From Streptomyces sp. NRRL WC-3618 (lineage in GTDB: Bacteria > Actinomycetota > Actinomycetes > Streptomycetales > Streptomycetaceae): a stretch of 64,000 nt of DNA. Made by a program: the position numbers and the translations under genes. Under the pieces are notes generated by a model. That model searched no databases. It worked only from the letters and a program-made list of their open reading frames with translations, and was not told the origin of the DNA. The stretch spans positions 1 to 64,000 of the forward strand of contig NZ_LGDW01000130.1 in the NCBI RefSeq assembly GCF_001280005.1, read 5' to 3'. Below are positions 1 through 7,438 of this stretch, in pieces; positions within the stretch are counted from its first letter, which is position 1; each line of letters begins with the position of its first letter.

Positions 1-161
1 AGGCGGCCCGGCGACCCGATGGCCTGACCACAGCGGCGTCGGGACCCCTGCGCGACTTACCGATCCGTACGGGTGAGCCGGCAGCGGATCGCCGGGCAGT
101 GTGAGGCCCCCGCCCCACTACGAAGATCACGAACCGTTCATGATCTCGAGAGGAATCCTCC

Positions 162-330
162 GTGCGCTCCGCCTGAGCCCGTACCGCTGCCCCCGTGGCC
201 TCCACGCTCGCCGTCATGCTCTCCCCCGCCACCGCGCACGCCGCCGCCCCCGGCGACACCGTCGCCCCCTGCCCGTACGCGACGCCCTCCACGCCCTGGC
301 CGTCCAGACAAGAGTGCAGCTCCTCATCGC
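162..330 (+). pseudogene. Decayed secreted-protein N-terminus with in-frame stop
   Basis: A GTG at 162 is preceded at good spacing by a GAGAGGA ribosome binding site. The frame reads V-R-S-A, then a TGA stop at 174, then resumes as a typical Sec signal peptide: a hydrophobic run LAVMLSP followed by an ATAHAAA signal-peptidase I site near 240. Without the stop this would be an ordinary Streptomyces export signal. After about 40 residues the frame becomes low-complexity. I infer a dead gene for an exported protein. The mature protein is not recognisable. Confidence 0.4.
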
Positions 331-435
331 GAGGGCGTGGCGGTGCGTCCCCGACGCGCACTCCGGAGTGTGCTCCGGCGGTCGGCGGGTGCCGGATCCG
401 GACGCACGGTTCCCACGGGCGGGAAATGCGCAGGT

Positions 436-768
436 CAAGGGCTCGCCCGGATCAGCAGCGTCCAGACGTCGGCCGAACGGACCGCCGGCACCACCGGCTG
501 CGAGGACCTGGCCGTGCTCGCCCCGGCCGCGGCCGCCGCGCTGGGCCTGCTCGAGGACGCCGTCCGGCGCGGCGGCGCCGACCACGACGACATCGTCCAG
601 ACCTTCAAGGCCGCCGGTGTCCACGAGGCGTTCGCCGGCGTCTTCGACGCCGCCTCCGAGCGCGTCATGGACACCGCCGACGACCCGTACGACTTCGACG
701 TGCGACTGCACGCCGACAACCTCGCCGGGGCCGCGAGTGACGTCCGGCGCGCCTTCGAATGGCTCTAG
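436..768 (+). pseudogene. Orphan C-terminal coding fragment, unknown function
   Basis: From about 436 to the TAG at 766-768 the frame has real coding character: balanced amino acids, strong third-position GC and amphipathic helices (for example LLEDAVRRGG and DIVQTFKAAG). Upstream in the same frame the translation is Pro/Arg-rich junk and there is no start with a ribosome binding site. It looks like the last 110 or so residues of a helical protein. I do not recognise the family. It could be the tail of the same locus as the signal-peptide remnant at 162-330, joined by a deletion. Confidence 0.35.
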
Positions 769-831
769 AGACCCATCCAGCACCCGTCACCGCCCTTGGA
801 AGGCCCATCGATGACACCCCCTGTGTCAACC

Positions 832-1449
832 TCAGACCGCTTGAACCAGCTTGGGCTGGGGCAAGAAGTGTTGTGCCGCGCCGTGTCGGGCGGGGTCGTA
901 GGGCTCGTGGTTGAGCCAGCAGCGGTAGATCACACGGTCCCATGCGCGGGCCAGGACCCGGATGGCGTGCGGGTGGTCCATGCCGCGGGTTCGGGCCCGC
1001 TGATAGACGTCCGCCGCCCAGAGGCTTTCGTGGCGGCTGTTGTCCGCGAAGGTCGTGATGGCCTGGCGGAGGCGTTTATTGCAGGCCCAGCGGTAGGAGA
1101 CTCCGCGCATGCGTCCCGGTGCCTTGGTGACCGGGGCGACGCCGGCGAAGGCCGCGACGGCGTCCGGCCCGTCGTAGGCATCGCGGGAGTCACCCCACTC
1201 GGCGAGCATCTGTGCGGCGTTGACGCGCCCGGCCCGGGGCAGCGAGACGAACAGGCGTCCGTCGGAGTGCTGGGCGAGAGCCGCGGAGGGGGCGGACCGC
1301 CCGGCGCGCAATGTGCCGGTGCCGAAGGTGCCGGTACGGACGACGCTGCGGATCGCGTCGCGCACCGCCGTACCGCCGGCGTCCTTGACCAGCAGCCCGC
1401 AGACGCCTGCGGCCAACGCCGGTGCGACGGCGGCGCGTTCGTTGTCCAC
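832..1449 (-). pseudogene. IS110-family transposase C-terminus fused to a response-regulator-like fragment
   Basis: The 205-residue frame starts at GTG 1449 behind a GAGGAGG ribosome binding site. Residues 1-50 or so resemble the end of a NarL-type receiver domain (AAGVCGLLVKDAGG, then AVRDAIRSVV). From about residue 51 the protein is the C-terminal Transposase_20 part of an IS110 transposase: FAGVAPVTKAPGR, YRWACNKRLRQA, FADNSRHES and DHPHAIRVLARAW are typical of that family. The N-terminal DEDD catalytic half is missing, so it cannot transpose. The join suggests deletion or insertion of the element within a regulator gene. Whether the chimera is translated is open, because its start signals are intact. 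Confidence 0.7.
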
Positions 1450-1560
1450 CGCGCACCTCCTCGGCGTCTGGACCGAGGAGACAGCAGATCCAGCCGGTCA
1501 GGCACACCCGAACGGGTGGGACCCGCTTCGCGACGCTTCTTTGGAGGTGCCGGTACGCGG

Positions 1561-1600
1561 GCGAGGCGTCCGGCTGGGGTTTCCCAGCCGAACGCCTCGC
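1561..1600 (-). terminator. Strong hairpin terminator
   Basis: Two 18-nt arms (GCGAGGCGTcCGGCTGGG and its complement with one mismatch) are separated by GTTT. The hairpin lies 37 nt beyond the stop of the minus-strand secreted protein gene, where a terminator for that gene is expected. Confidence 0.75.
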
Positions 1601-1636
1601 TGAACTCCTGACGGCAGAACGTCAGGCAGTGTCCTA

Positions 1637-2020
1637 CTACGGCTTGCTGATCTTGATCAGGTCATCGCCGTCGTTGCCGTGCGAGACCCACCATTCGTAG
1701 GTCTTGTTCTCGTCCAGGTCCTTGGTGCCGGAGGCGCACTTGCCCTTGCTGAGCGCCCGCACCTTCAGCAGCACCTTGTGGCCGTGCCTGTTCACGACGT
1801 ACACCGCCACCGACTTGCCGTCCGCGCGCTTGTCGCACACGGTCAGCTTGTCCCCGGCGTCGGTCCACTTCGCCGACCCGATGACCGGGCCTTCGTTGAG
1901 CGTCTCGTTCTGCTGGATGTTCTTGAAGTCCCACGACGCCGCCTGAGCGGAACCGGAAGTTGCTACAAGCAGTGCGGCACACGCGGCCGTCACTGCCCCC
2001 GTCTTCAGCAAATTGTTCAT
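1637..2020 (-). CDS. Small secreted protein of unknown function
   Basis: A 127-residue protein starting at ATG 2020 with MNNLLKTG. This start puts a clean Sec signal at residues 1-28 or so: basic/polar N-region, core AACAALLVATSG, cleavage at AQA/A. Starting at 2056 would add 12 residues before the signal and is less likely. The mature part is about 100 residues, polar, with two cysteines (VCDKR and KGKCAS) that could form a disulfide, and a Trp-rich end (YEWWVSHG). Such proteins are common in Streptomyces and have no assigned role. It is monocistronic with its own terminator at 1561-1600. Confidence 0.75.
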   Translation of the reverse strand: MNNLLKTGAVTAACAALLVATSGSAQAASWDFKNIQQNETLNEGPVIGSAKWTDAGDKLTVCDKRADGKSVAVYVVNRHGHKVLLKVRALSKGKCASGTKDLDENKTYEWWVSHGNDGDDLIKISKP

Positions 2021-2149
2021 GATCGGATCATAGTAACCGCACTTGCAAACGATCAAATCCGCTGATGAATACGGGAGTTGGCGCCCACTTAGAGGTGGAA
2101 GCCCGGTGAGAATTCGCTTGAGAAACCGTGTTGGTCCGGTTCAGGTGTG

Positions 2150-2629
2150 TCACTGCCCGGCGGAGACCGACCAGCGCACGCCGGAGGTGCCGTTGACGTG
2201 GACGTACGCGTCCGGGTCCGCTGTGCTGATCTCCACCTCGTTGTAGATACAGGCGACCTTGCCGGCCTCGCAGTCCTCGGTGAAGGTCAGGCCGAGGTCC
2301 GGGACCTCGACCTTCACCGTGCCCTTGCCCTTGCCCTTGCCCTTGCCCTTGCCCTTGCCCTCGCAGTTCAGGGCGATCCCGAGGGTTCCCTTGCGCAGCC
2401 CGCCCTTGAAGGGGATGGCGCGACCGAACTGCCCGTTGGCGAACGAGGCGATGATCTTCCGGCCGATCTTCGGAGCCTCGGTGACGGTTTCGTTGCCGCT
2501 GACCTGGTCAACGTCGTCGCCAGCGGAGTGCTTGGCGGTGGGCGTGGCCGGCGCCGACTTCTTGGCCGAGGTCTTCGGGCCGTCGCTATCGCCGTCGCGC
2601 GGCACGTACGGCGCGCTGGCAAACTCCAT
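2150..2629 (-). pseudogene. Truncated conserved protein with Gly-Lys dipeptide repeat
   Basis: Residues after MEFASAPY at 2629 read as a genuine protein: a Ser/Lys/Asp linker, a beta-rich middle (KIIASFANGQFG), a run of seven Gly-Lys pairs, and a conserved-looking end (DPDAYVHVNG, GVRWSVSAGQ). The frame stays open upstream to 2860, but that part is not protein-like and there is no signal peptide or lipobox. The C-terminus looks like that of an exported Streptomyces protein, so I infer loss of the true N-terminus at a break near 2630. At that point a short plus-strand tail (2629-2723, ending WATRSS) begins. It could instead be a shortened but expressed gene. Confidence 0.5.
2321..2362. repeat. 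GCCCTT hexanucleotide microsatellite
   Basis: Six perfect copies of GCCCTT followed by a seventh with one change (GCCCTC). The repeat lies inside the minus-strand frame and encodes alternating Gly and Lys. A change in unit number would add or remove one Gly-Lys pair without shifting frame. Confidence 0.95.
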
Positions 2630-2754
2630 GGGCGTCACCCGGGCTACCGCGCAGTCCCGCCGCGACACCCTGCTGAAGAAGGACCCGAGCCCGATGGAGC
2701 AGTGGGCCACCCGCAGCAGCTGACCCCGTGCAGCGGCGCCGTGCAGCAACCAAA

Positions 2755-2819
2755 TGTCAGAGGTCATGTCCTCTGACACTTGATCTTGGCCGTTTGTCAC
2801 TCGATCTTGACCATTTCCC
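2755..2819. mobile_element. IS21-like terminal remnant (left)
   Basis: It begins with the inverted repeat TGTCAGAGG / CCTCTGACA (2755-2763 and 2770-2778). Two tandem copies of a TTGATCTTGgCC / TCGATCTTGACC motif follow, separated by GTTTGTCAC. Multiple terminal repeats of the TGTCA...GATCTTGGCC kind are characteristic of IS21-family ends in Streptomyces. No istA or istB coding remains. A related motif in opposite orientation lies at 4555-4640. Confidence 0.45.
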
Positions 2820-3103
2820 GGATCGTGTATGCCAGTACCTCGGGGTCGCCAGGCAGCCACACATCGTGCCGGTGCGCGACGGCAGGACCGTCACTGGTCC
2901 GATCGTGATGTTCTCGGTCGCAAGCCTGGCCAGCCCCGGGTTCCTCGCCGACCGAGCAGTGGCACCGATGTCCCCCGGGCTAAACAATTCCTGCGGGACA
3001 ATACATCATTTGTAATGAACTCCGCAGGTCAAACGGGTGGTGCAGGCATTTCACCCCTCATGATGTGGTCGTTCCCCCACCCCTACTGCGAGGAGACACG
3101 GCC

Positions 3104-4327
3104 ATGTCCGAGACCACCGAGCCCGAGATCGGACCGATCAGGATCGGCGACCCGCTCGACGCGCCCACCCATCCGATCGACGTCCCCGATCACGAGGTGT
3201 GGGACGACATCGACAAGGGCTTCGCCTGGGTATTCCACGCCGGTGACGGCCACCGCCTCACCCGGCCGGTGATCATCGCCGACGGCTTCAACCACGGCAA
3301 GAGCGAACTCGACAAGCTCTACCAGTTCCTGGACGGTGAGGACTATCCCTTCCTCACCGAACTCCGTCGAAGCGGCCGGGATGTGATCCTGCTCGGCTTC
3401 GACAACCGCACCGCGTCCATCGTGGAGAACTCGAAGGCGGCCGAGGCCACCATCCGCAAGACCATCCAGCTCCGCGAGGGCTCCGAGCGGCTGATCGTTG
3501 GCGGCTTCAGCATGGGTGGGCTGATCACCCGTTACACCCTCGCCCGGATGGAGACCGACTTCCACGAGGACGAGCACCAGACGGGCGTGTACTTCTCGTT
3601 CGACACCCCGCACCGCGGCGCCACCATCCCCATCGGCGTCCAGGCGTTCGCGTACCTGCTCCCGCCAGTGAACTTCAAGCCCCACCCCTTCAGGCAGCAG
3701 ATGAACAGCCCAGCGGCCCGTCAGATGCTGTGGCAGCACTACGACGAGGCGACCAAGAAGACCGGGGTGGCCCCCGAGCGCACGGCGCTGCTGAACGAGC
3801 TGGCGCGGGTCGGCCAGTGGCCGCAGATTCCGCGCAAGCTGGCGGTCGCCAACGGCCGCGGCGACGCCATCGGGCTGCCCGACGTAGGGCCCGGCGAGGT
3901 CGCCCTGCGGGTCGAGGTCCGCTACCCCGGCACCACCTTCTACGCCCAGGCACAGGGCGACGACGTGACGGTCGCCTACCTGTACCGGAAGTTCCCGGAG
4001 ACCGAGCAGACCATCACGACCAGCGGCTTCCCGGAACTGGACGGCGCACCCGGCGGGACGCTCGCGACGTACGAGATCCTCGCCCACTCCATGATCGAAG
4101 CAGGCGGCGAGGCGGACCTGCGGCACCCGAAGGTGTGCTTCGTCCCCTCGGTCAGCGCGGTCGACATCCTGGACTTCGAGCGCCAGGAAGACCTGTACAC
4201 CAGGGTCGACAGCCTGAACCCCTCCCAGAGCGGCGTGGACGCGTTCCACTGCTCGTCCACGACGACCCCGCACACCCTCCCGACCGAGGAGCTGTGCACC
4301 TGGCTGATCGGGGAGTTCGACCGCTGA
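3104..4327 (+). CDS. Alpha/beta hydrolase (lipase/esterase-like)
   Basis: A 407-residue protein. ATG 3104 is chosen because GAGGAGA lies just upstream and protein-like sequence starts there. The nucleophile elbow G-F-S-M-G-G has Ser136, and an HG-like oxyanion region (DGFNHGKS) is near residue 60. A following DTPHRG segment is shared with PGAP1/triacylglycerol-lipase-like hydrolases, and the region YEILAHSM may hold the catalytic His. There is no signal peptide, so the enzyme is probably cytoplasmic. The substrate is unknown. It is the only clearly intact gene in the degraded first 6.6 kb, flanked by IS21-like end remnants, and it has its own terminator. Confidence 0.8.
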   Translation: MSETTEPEIGPIRIGDPLDAPTHPIDVPDHEVWDDIDKGFAWVFHAGDGHRLTRPVIIADGFNHGKSELDKLYQFLDGEDYPFLTELRRSGRDVILLGFDNRTASIVENSKAAEATIRKTIQLREGSERLIVGGFSMGGLITRYTLARMETDFHEDEHQTGVYFSFDTPHRGATIPIGVQAFAYLLPPVNFKPHPFRQQMNSPAARQMLWQHYDEATKKTGVAPERTALLNELARVGQWPQIPRKLAVANGRGDAIGLPDVGPGEVALRVEVRYPGTTFYAQAQGDDVTVAYLYRKFPETEQTITTSGFPELDGAPGGTLATYEILAHSMIEAGGEADLRHPKVCFVPSVSAVDILDFERQEDLYTRVDSLNPSQSGVDAFHCSSTTTPHTLPTEELCTWLIGEFDR

Positions 4328-4350
4328 CCCCTGGCCCGCCCCGGAACAAC

Positions 4351-4392
4351 GGACGCCGCCCCTCGCCACATCGACGGGATGAGGCGGCGTCC
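4351..4392 (+). terminator. Terminator after the hydrolase gene
   Basis: Perfect 10-nt arms GGACGCCGCC / GGCGGCGTCC enclose a 22-nt loop, 23 nt after the hydrolase stop codon. Confidence 0.7.
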
Positions 4393-4554
4393 GCACCACC
4401 TACGGCCAGGTCAGCAAATCGCAGGGGTGCTCTCACCCTTCCTGGGCCCAGCGGAACTCCCGGACCGGACCGGCCGCCACGAACCGACGGTTCGATCCCT
4501 GGCCCAACGGCAGGCGGTGACACTGCCCGGACTTGACGAACCCCAACTCGAAGG

Positions 4555-4640
4555 CTGACACCAGGGGTCAAGATCAAGTGGCAAGTACCTCTTGGCCATC
4601 AAACTCTCCTGGCAACCGGCCAAGATCTTCTGCCAGAGGT
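4555..4640. mobile_element. IS21-like terminal remnant (right, inverted)
   Basis: This segment reads TGACACC, GGTCAAGATCAAGTGGCAA, TTGGCCATCAAACTC, then GGCAACCGGCCAAGATC. These are repeated GATC(A/T)AAG/TGGC-type blocks complementary in sense to those at 2779-2819. They look like the multiple terminal repeats of an IS21-family element in the opposite orientation. There is no transposase. The 250 or so bases before it (4393-4554) hold nothing I can identify. Confidence 0.4.
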
Positions 4641-4658
4641 CACGAACGCGCGGGACCG

Positions 4659-4922
4659 ATGGTCGCCGGCGTCCTCGTGGCCGCGGCCATGGGCATGGAC
4701 GCCGTGGCCTGGCGCGACCAGTTCGGGACGATCCCGCCGAAGGAAGCCATGGTGCACACCTTCGTGCTCTGGCTGCTTGCCGACCTCTTCGACAGCCTGG
4801 TCGAACAGCCCGGCGCCACCGACCGGCTCATGCGGGAGACCTTCAACTCCATGGCCGCCGAACCTGGTGATACCCCAGCACTGCCGCGCCGCGCAGCGAC
4901 GACGTCGATCAGGCGCGGTTAG
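4659..4922 (+). CDS. Short hypothetical protein or gene fragment
   Basis: An 87-residue frame from ATG 4659 without a convincing ribosome binding site. The first 70 residues look genuine: a hydrophobic start (MVAGVLVAAAMGMD), then amphipathic helical sequence (VHTFVLWLLADLFDSLVEQ). The last 15 residues are Arg-rich and look like read-through past a break. I do not recognise the family. It ends just before the bidirectional hairpin at 4928-4974. It is probably the remainder of a larger gene cut by the IS21-like end immediately upstream. Confidence 0.35.
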   Translation: MVAGVLVAAAMGMDAVAWRDQFGTIPPKEAMVHTFVLWLLADLFDSLVEQPGATDRLMRETFNSMAAEPGDTPALPRRAATTSIRRG

Positions 4923-4927
4923 CATGC

Positions 4928-4974
4928 GAGGCGCCCCGTCCCCGGCAGCTGGAATGCCGGGGACGGGGCGCCTC
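4928..4974. terminator. Bidirectional terminator
   Basis: Perfect 20-nt arms (GAGGCGCCCCGTCCCCGGCA and its complement) enclose a 7-nt loop, followed by TTT on the plus strand. It can serve the plus-strand fragment ending at 4922 and the minus-strand fragment ending at 4987. Confidence 0.85.
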
Positions 4975-4986
4975 TTTGTGTGCGGG

Positions 4987-5217
4987 TCAGGCTGTGACGC
5001 GTTCGATCTCGATGGCGAGGACTCCCAGGGCCTCCTTCTCGGGGCCGTAGATGCGGCGGATGTTTGTCAGCTGCTGCTCACGCGGGGAGTCCGGGTTGAC
5101 GTTCGCCTCGCCGACGCGTTCCTGCGGCACGACGAGGACGCGCCTCCGACCCCCCTCGAACACCACGATGCACGCGCCGTCGGCGCCGGCCCGCTTCGGG
5201 TCCAGGCGATGATCCAC
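4987..5217 (-). pseudogene. Orphan 3' end of an unknown gene
   Basis: A 76-residue frame with protein-like composition (IVVFEGGRRRVLVVPQ, NVNPDSPREQQL, YGPEKEALGVLAIEIERV). It ends 13 nt before a strong terminator, as a genuine gene end would. The N-terminus (MDHRLDPKRAG) coincides with the start of a plus-strand fragment at about 5209, so the gene body is missing. The family is not recognised. Confidence 0.4.
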
Positions 5218-5370
5218 CTGTGGTACAACGTGGACCGGCTCAACCTCTCACTCGAAGCGGACGACCAATACCTCAACACCGAGGAGATATCGGCGCTACT
5301 GCGCGAGATCGAGCGCATGGTGATCGATCTCGCGCGCGCCGATCACACAAAAGCCGAAGCGCTTCGATAG
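5209..5370 (+). pseudogene. C-terminal remnant resembling an NRPS condensation-type protein
   Basis: About 53 residues: HLWYNVDRL, then acidic and Leu-rich helices (NTEEISALLREIERMV), then a stop. The pattern H-L-W-Y-N-x-D-R-L followed by an amphipathic helix resembles the end of stand-alone condensation/acyltransferase proteins of Streptomyces. There is no upstream coding in frame, so only the tail survives. It abuts the minus-strand orphan end head to head. The family assignment rests on a short match and is tentative. Confidence 0.35.
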
Positions 5371-5491
5371 AGCAGATGGGTTCGTCAACGCAATCAGGTT
5401 CTGTTTGGCGGCCTTTCAGTTGCCTGTTCATGTCGCGAGGTCGCGAGAATCGCAACAGAGTGTGCGCGCTGACGGCGGCTGCGGAAAACTG

Positions 5492-6512
5492 GTCTGGTGG
5501 CCCCGGCATCTCAGCCCGGGGCTCCAACAGATCCGTACATGACAGTCTTCCGTCATACGGTTCTTATCACTCCGGTCACTTGACTGCCGGTTTCACCCAG
5601 ACCCGGTGTGCGAAGTACGGGGGCTCCGGGCGGCTGCCAGCCGGGACTTCAACGCGGTGATTTCCCAGCTGTGCCCTGCGCCGTGGCTTCGGTTCGCGAC
5701 CATCGACTGCTGCGGCTCGGCCGACGCCGGGGCACAAGCTCCGACCCCGCACTATTTGGACCAGCCCGCGGGTCCACCACCACACCCTCGATCCCAGATA
5801 GCCAGCGTCCGGGCAGCCAACCATCTGCCCTGTCCAGTCCCGCTCGCTCCCCATCGCTCGCGCTGCAGCCTCAGCATGACCCGAACCGGCGCCGCCAGAC
5901 CAGGATCCGGACCATTTCCGGCCCAGTCCCCGACCGAAGGCTGCGCCAACTACCGTTTTGCCAGGTCAGCGCGGATTCAGCTGCTGTACCGCCAAGCAGA
6001 CGAAGAATCTGCTGACAGCCCCGACACCTACCGCCTGCGGTCACAGCGTGCGCACCTCGGAAGAGCTCGCAGAGTGTGCCCCACATTTCCCGGATTCGGG
6101 CCGCTGCGGAATTGAAGCGGATGATCTGCCACAAGGCTGCCATACGCGGAAAGTGGATTCTTCGACTGCCGCCCCAACACGGATGCTCCGTCTGACGTGT
6201 CCAGTCCTGCTGGGACCTGTTCAGCACTGGCGCTCGGCATGCGGGCGCAGGCAAATGAAAACCGGTCCGCCAGAAGCAGCCTCGCCAAACCCATCAGTTC
6301 GGCGACTGCGAATAGGGCGGCTGCCAGACCTCGCTCCACCGCCTGCAATTCGAAGCCCTCCGCACCCAGCACAGAACCAGCACGGGACAGGTCACCAGGG
6401 ATGACGAGGGGTGCCCACAGGTCAGCACCCAACCAGCACCGGCAACGCCAATGGACCTCTCATGGAGCGAACAACAACTCTCTGACCTGCAGCTTTGCCA
6501 CATCTGGCGCAC
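5492..6512 (-). other. Group II intron without reverse transcriptase (probable remnant)
   Basis: On the minus strand 5563-5530 is a 34-nt domain V: GAACCGTA / TACGGATC outer stem with a 2-nt TG bulge, TGACGG / CTGTCA inner stem and an AAGA tetraloop. Domain VI follows (stem GCCCCGGGC / GCCGGGGC with an unpaired A on the 3' side), then AGAC, matching the AY end of such introns, at 5492. A GTGCGCC at 6512 fits the GUGYG 5' consensus and would give about 1.02 kb. No YADD or maturase coding exists on either strand. The third domain V position is A opposite A where families normally have a G-U pair in the catalytic triad, so splicing is probably lost. Domain V/VI are well supported. The 5' boundary is inferred. 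No protein gene is visible between 5371 and 6678. Confidence 0.5.
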
Positions 6513-6678
6513 TTACGGTAAGCAGCGTCCCGAAAATTTGTGCAGCAGTCTCATGATCCCCGAAACTAACAGCCGGGTCTGAGATCACGGGTGGTTACTC
6601 CCGTATCAGCCCGGTGTGCGGCCTCACACACGGCCCGGTGCCCGGCCCGTTGCCCGGCCCTCGAGGGCGTCACGGCGC

Positions 6679-7305
6679 TTATGCGTCCCCGTACGCCTCT
6701 CCCCCGAGTTCGAACCCGGCGGTTCCCGCCGTCACGTCTGCCAGCCACGCCCGGAACGCCTCCACATCGGCGTCCGGCAGCCCGATCTGGAGCGTGACGG
6801 CCTCCCCGTAGCGCACGTCACGCACCTCGCGTCCGGTCGAGCGCAGGTCGTTCTGGATCTTTCCGGCCCGCTGGTGGTCGACGGTCACCGTGGCCAGGCG
6901 GAACCGGCGGCGGGTGCGCACCTCAAGGGCGTCCAGCGCCTCGCCGACCGCGCCGCCGTACGCCCGGATGAGTCCGCCCGCACCGAGCTTGACGCCGCCG
7001 TAGTAGCGGGTGACGACGGCGACGACGTACCGCATGTCCCGGCGCAGCAGCATCTGGAGCATGGGGACTCCGGCGGTGCCGCCCGGTTCGCCGTCGTCGC
7101 TCGCCCTCTGTACGGAGGCGTCGGCGCCGATGACGTACGCGAAGCAGTTGTGGGTGGCGTCGGCGTGTTCCTTGCGGACGGCGGCGACGAACTCCTGGGC
7201 CTCCTGTTCGGTGGCCGCCGGGGCGAGGGCGCACAGGAAGCGGGAACGGTTGACCTCGGTCTCGTGCACGCCCGCGTGGGCGACTGTGCGGTACTCGTCC
7301 GGCAT
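6679..7305 (-). CDS. YigZ/IMPACT family protein
   Basis: A 208-residue protein of the usual YigZ length. The N-terminal UPF0029 domain (about residues 15-125) shows the hallmarks SRFLCALAPA, THNCFAYVIG, DDGEPGGTAG and TRYYGGVKLGAGGL. The C-terminal DUF1949-like ferredoxin-fold half is about residues 140-200. Family members are implicated in translation regulation (eukaryotic IMPACT), but the bacterial role is unsettled. It is transcribed divergently from the permease at 7439 across 133 nt that must hold both promoters. Confidence 0.92.
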   Translation of the reverse strand: MPDEYRTVAHAGVHETEVNRSRFLCALAPAATEQEAQEFVAAVRKEHADATHNCFAYVIGADASVQRASDDGEPGGTAGVPMLQMLLRRDMRYVVAVVTRYYGGVKLGAGGLIRAYGGAVGEALDALEVRTRRRFRLATVTVDHQRAGKIQNDLRSTGREVRDVRYGEAVTLQIGLPDADVEAFRAWLADVTAGTAGFELGGEAYGDA

Positions 7306-7438
7306 CCGGCCACCCTACGGTCGTGGGCGTGGTGGATACTCACTCGTCGTTGCCAAAAGGCCGCAGGCCGGGCGAACGCATAGAGAAGTCAACAAAGAAG
7401 CAAACAGCGCGCAAAGAAGACCCTGAGGAGATCACCGC

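Noticed and set aside
73..814. Several long overlapping frames in the first 800 nt on both strands
   Set aside because: Most are Pro/Arg-rich products of high GC. Only the signal-peptide piece at 162-330 and the tail at 436-768 look like protein.
4480..4520. GGTTCGATCCC at 4489-4499 resembles the T-arm of a tRNA
   Set aside because: The flanking bases do not pair into a T-stem, and no anticodon or acceptor stem can be built upstream.
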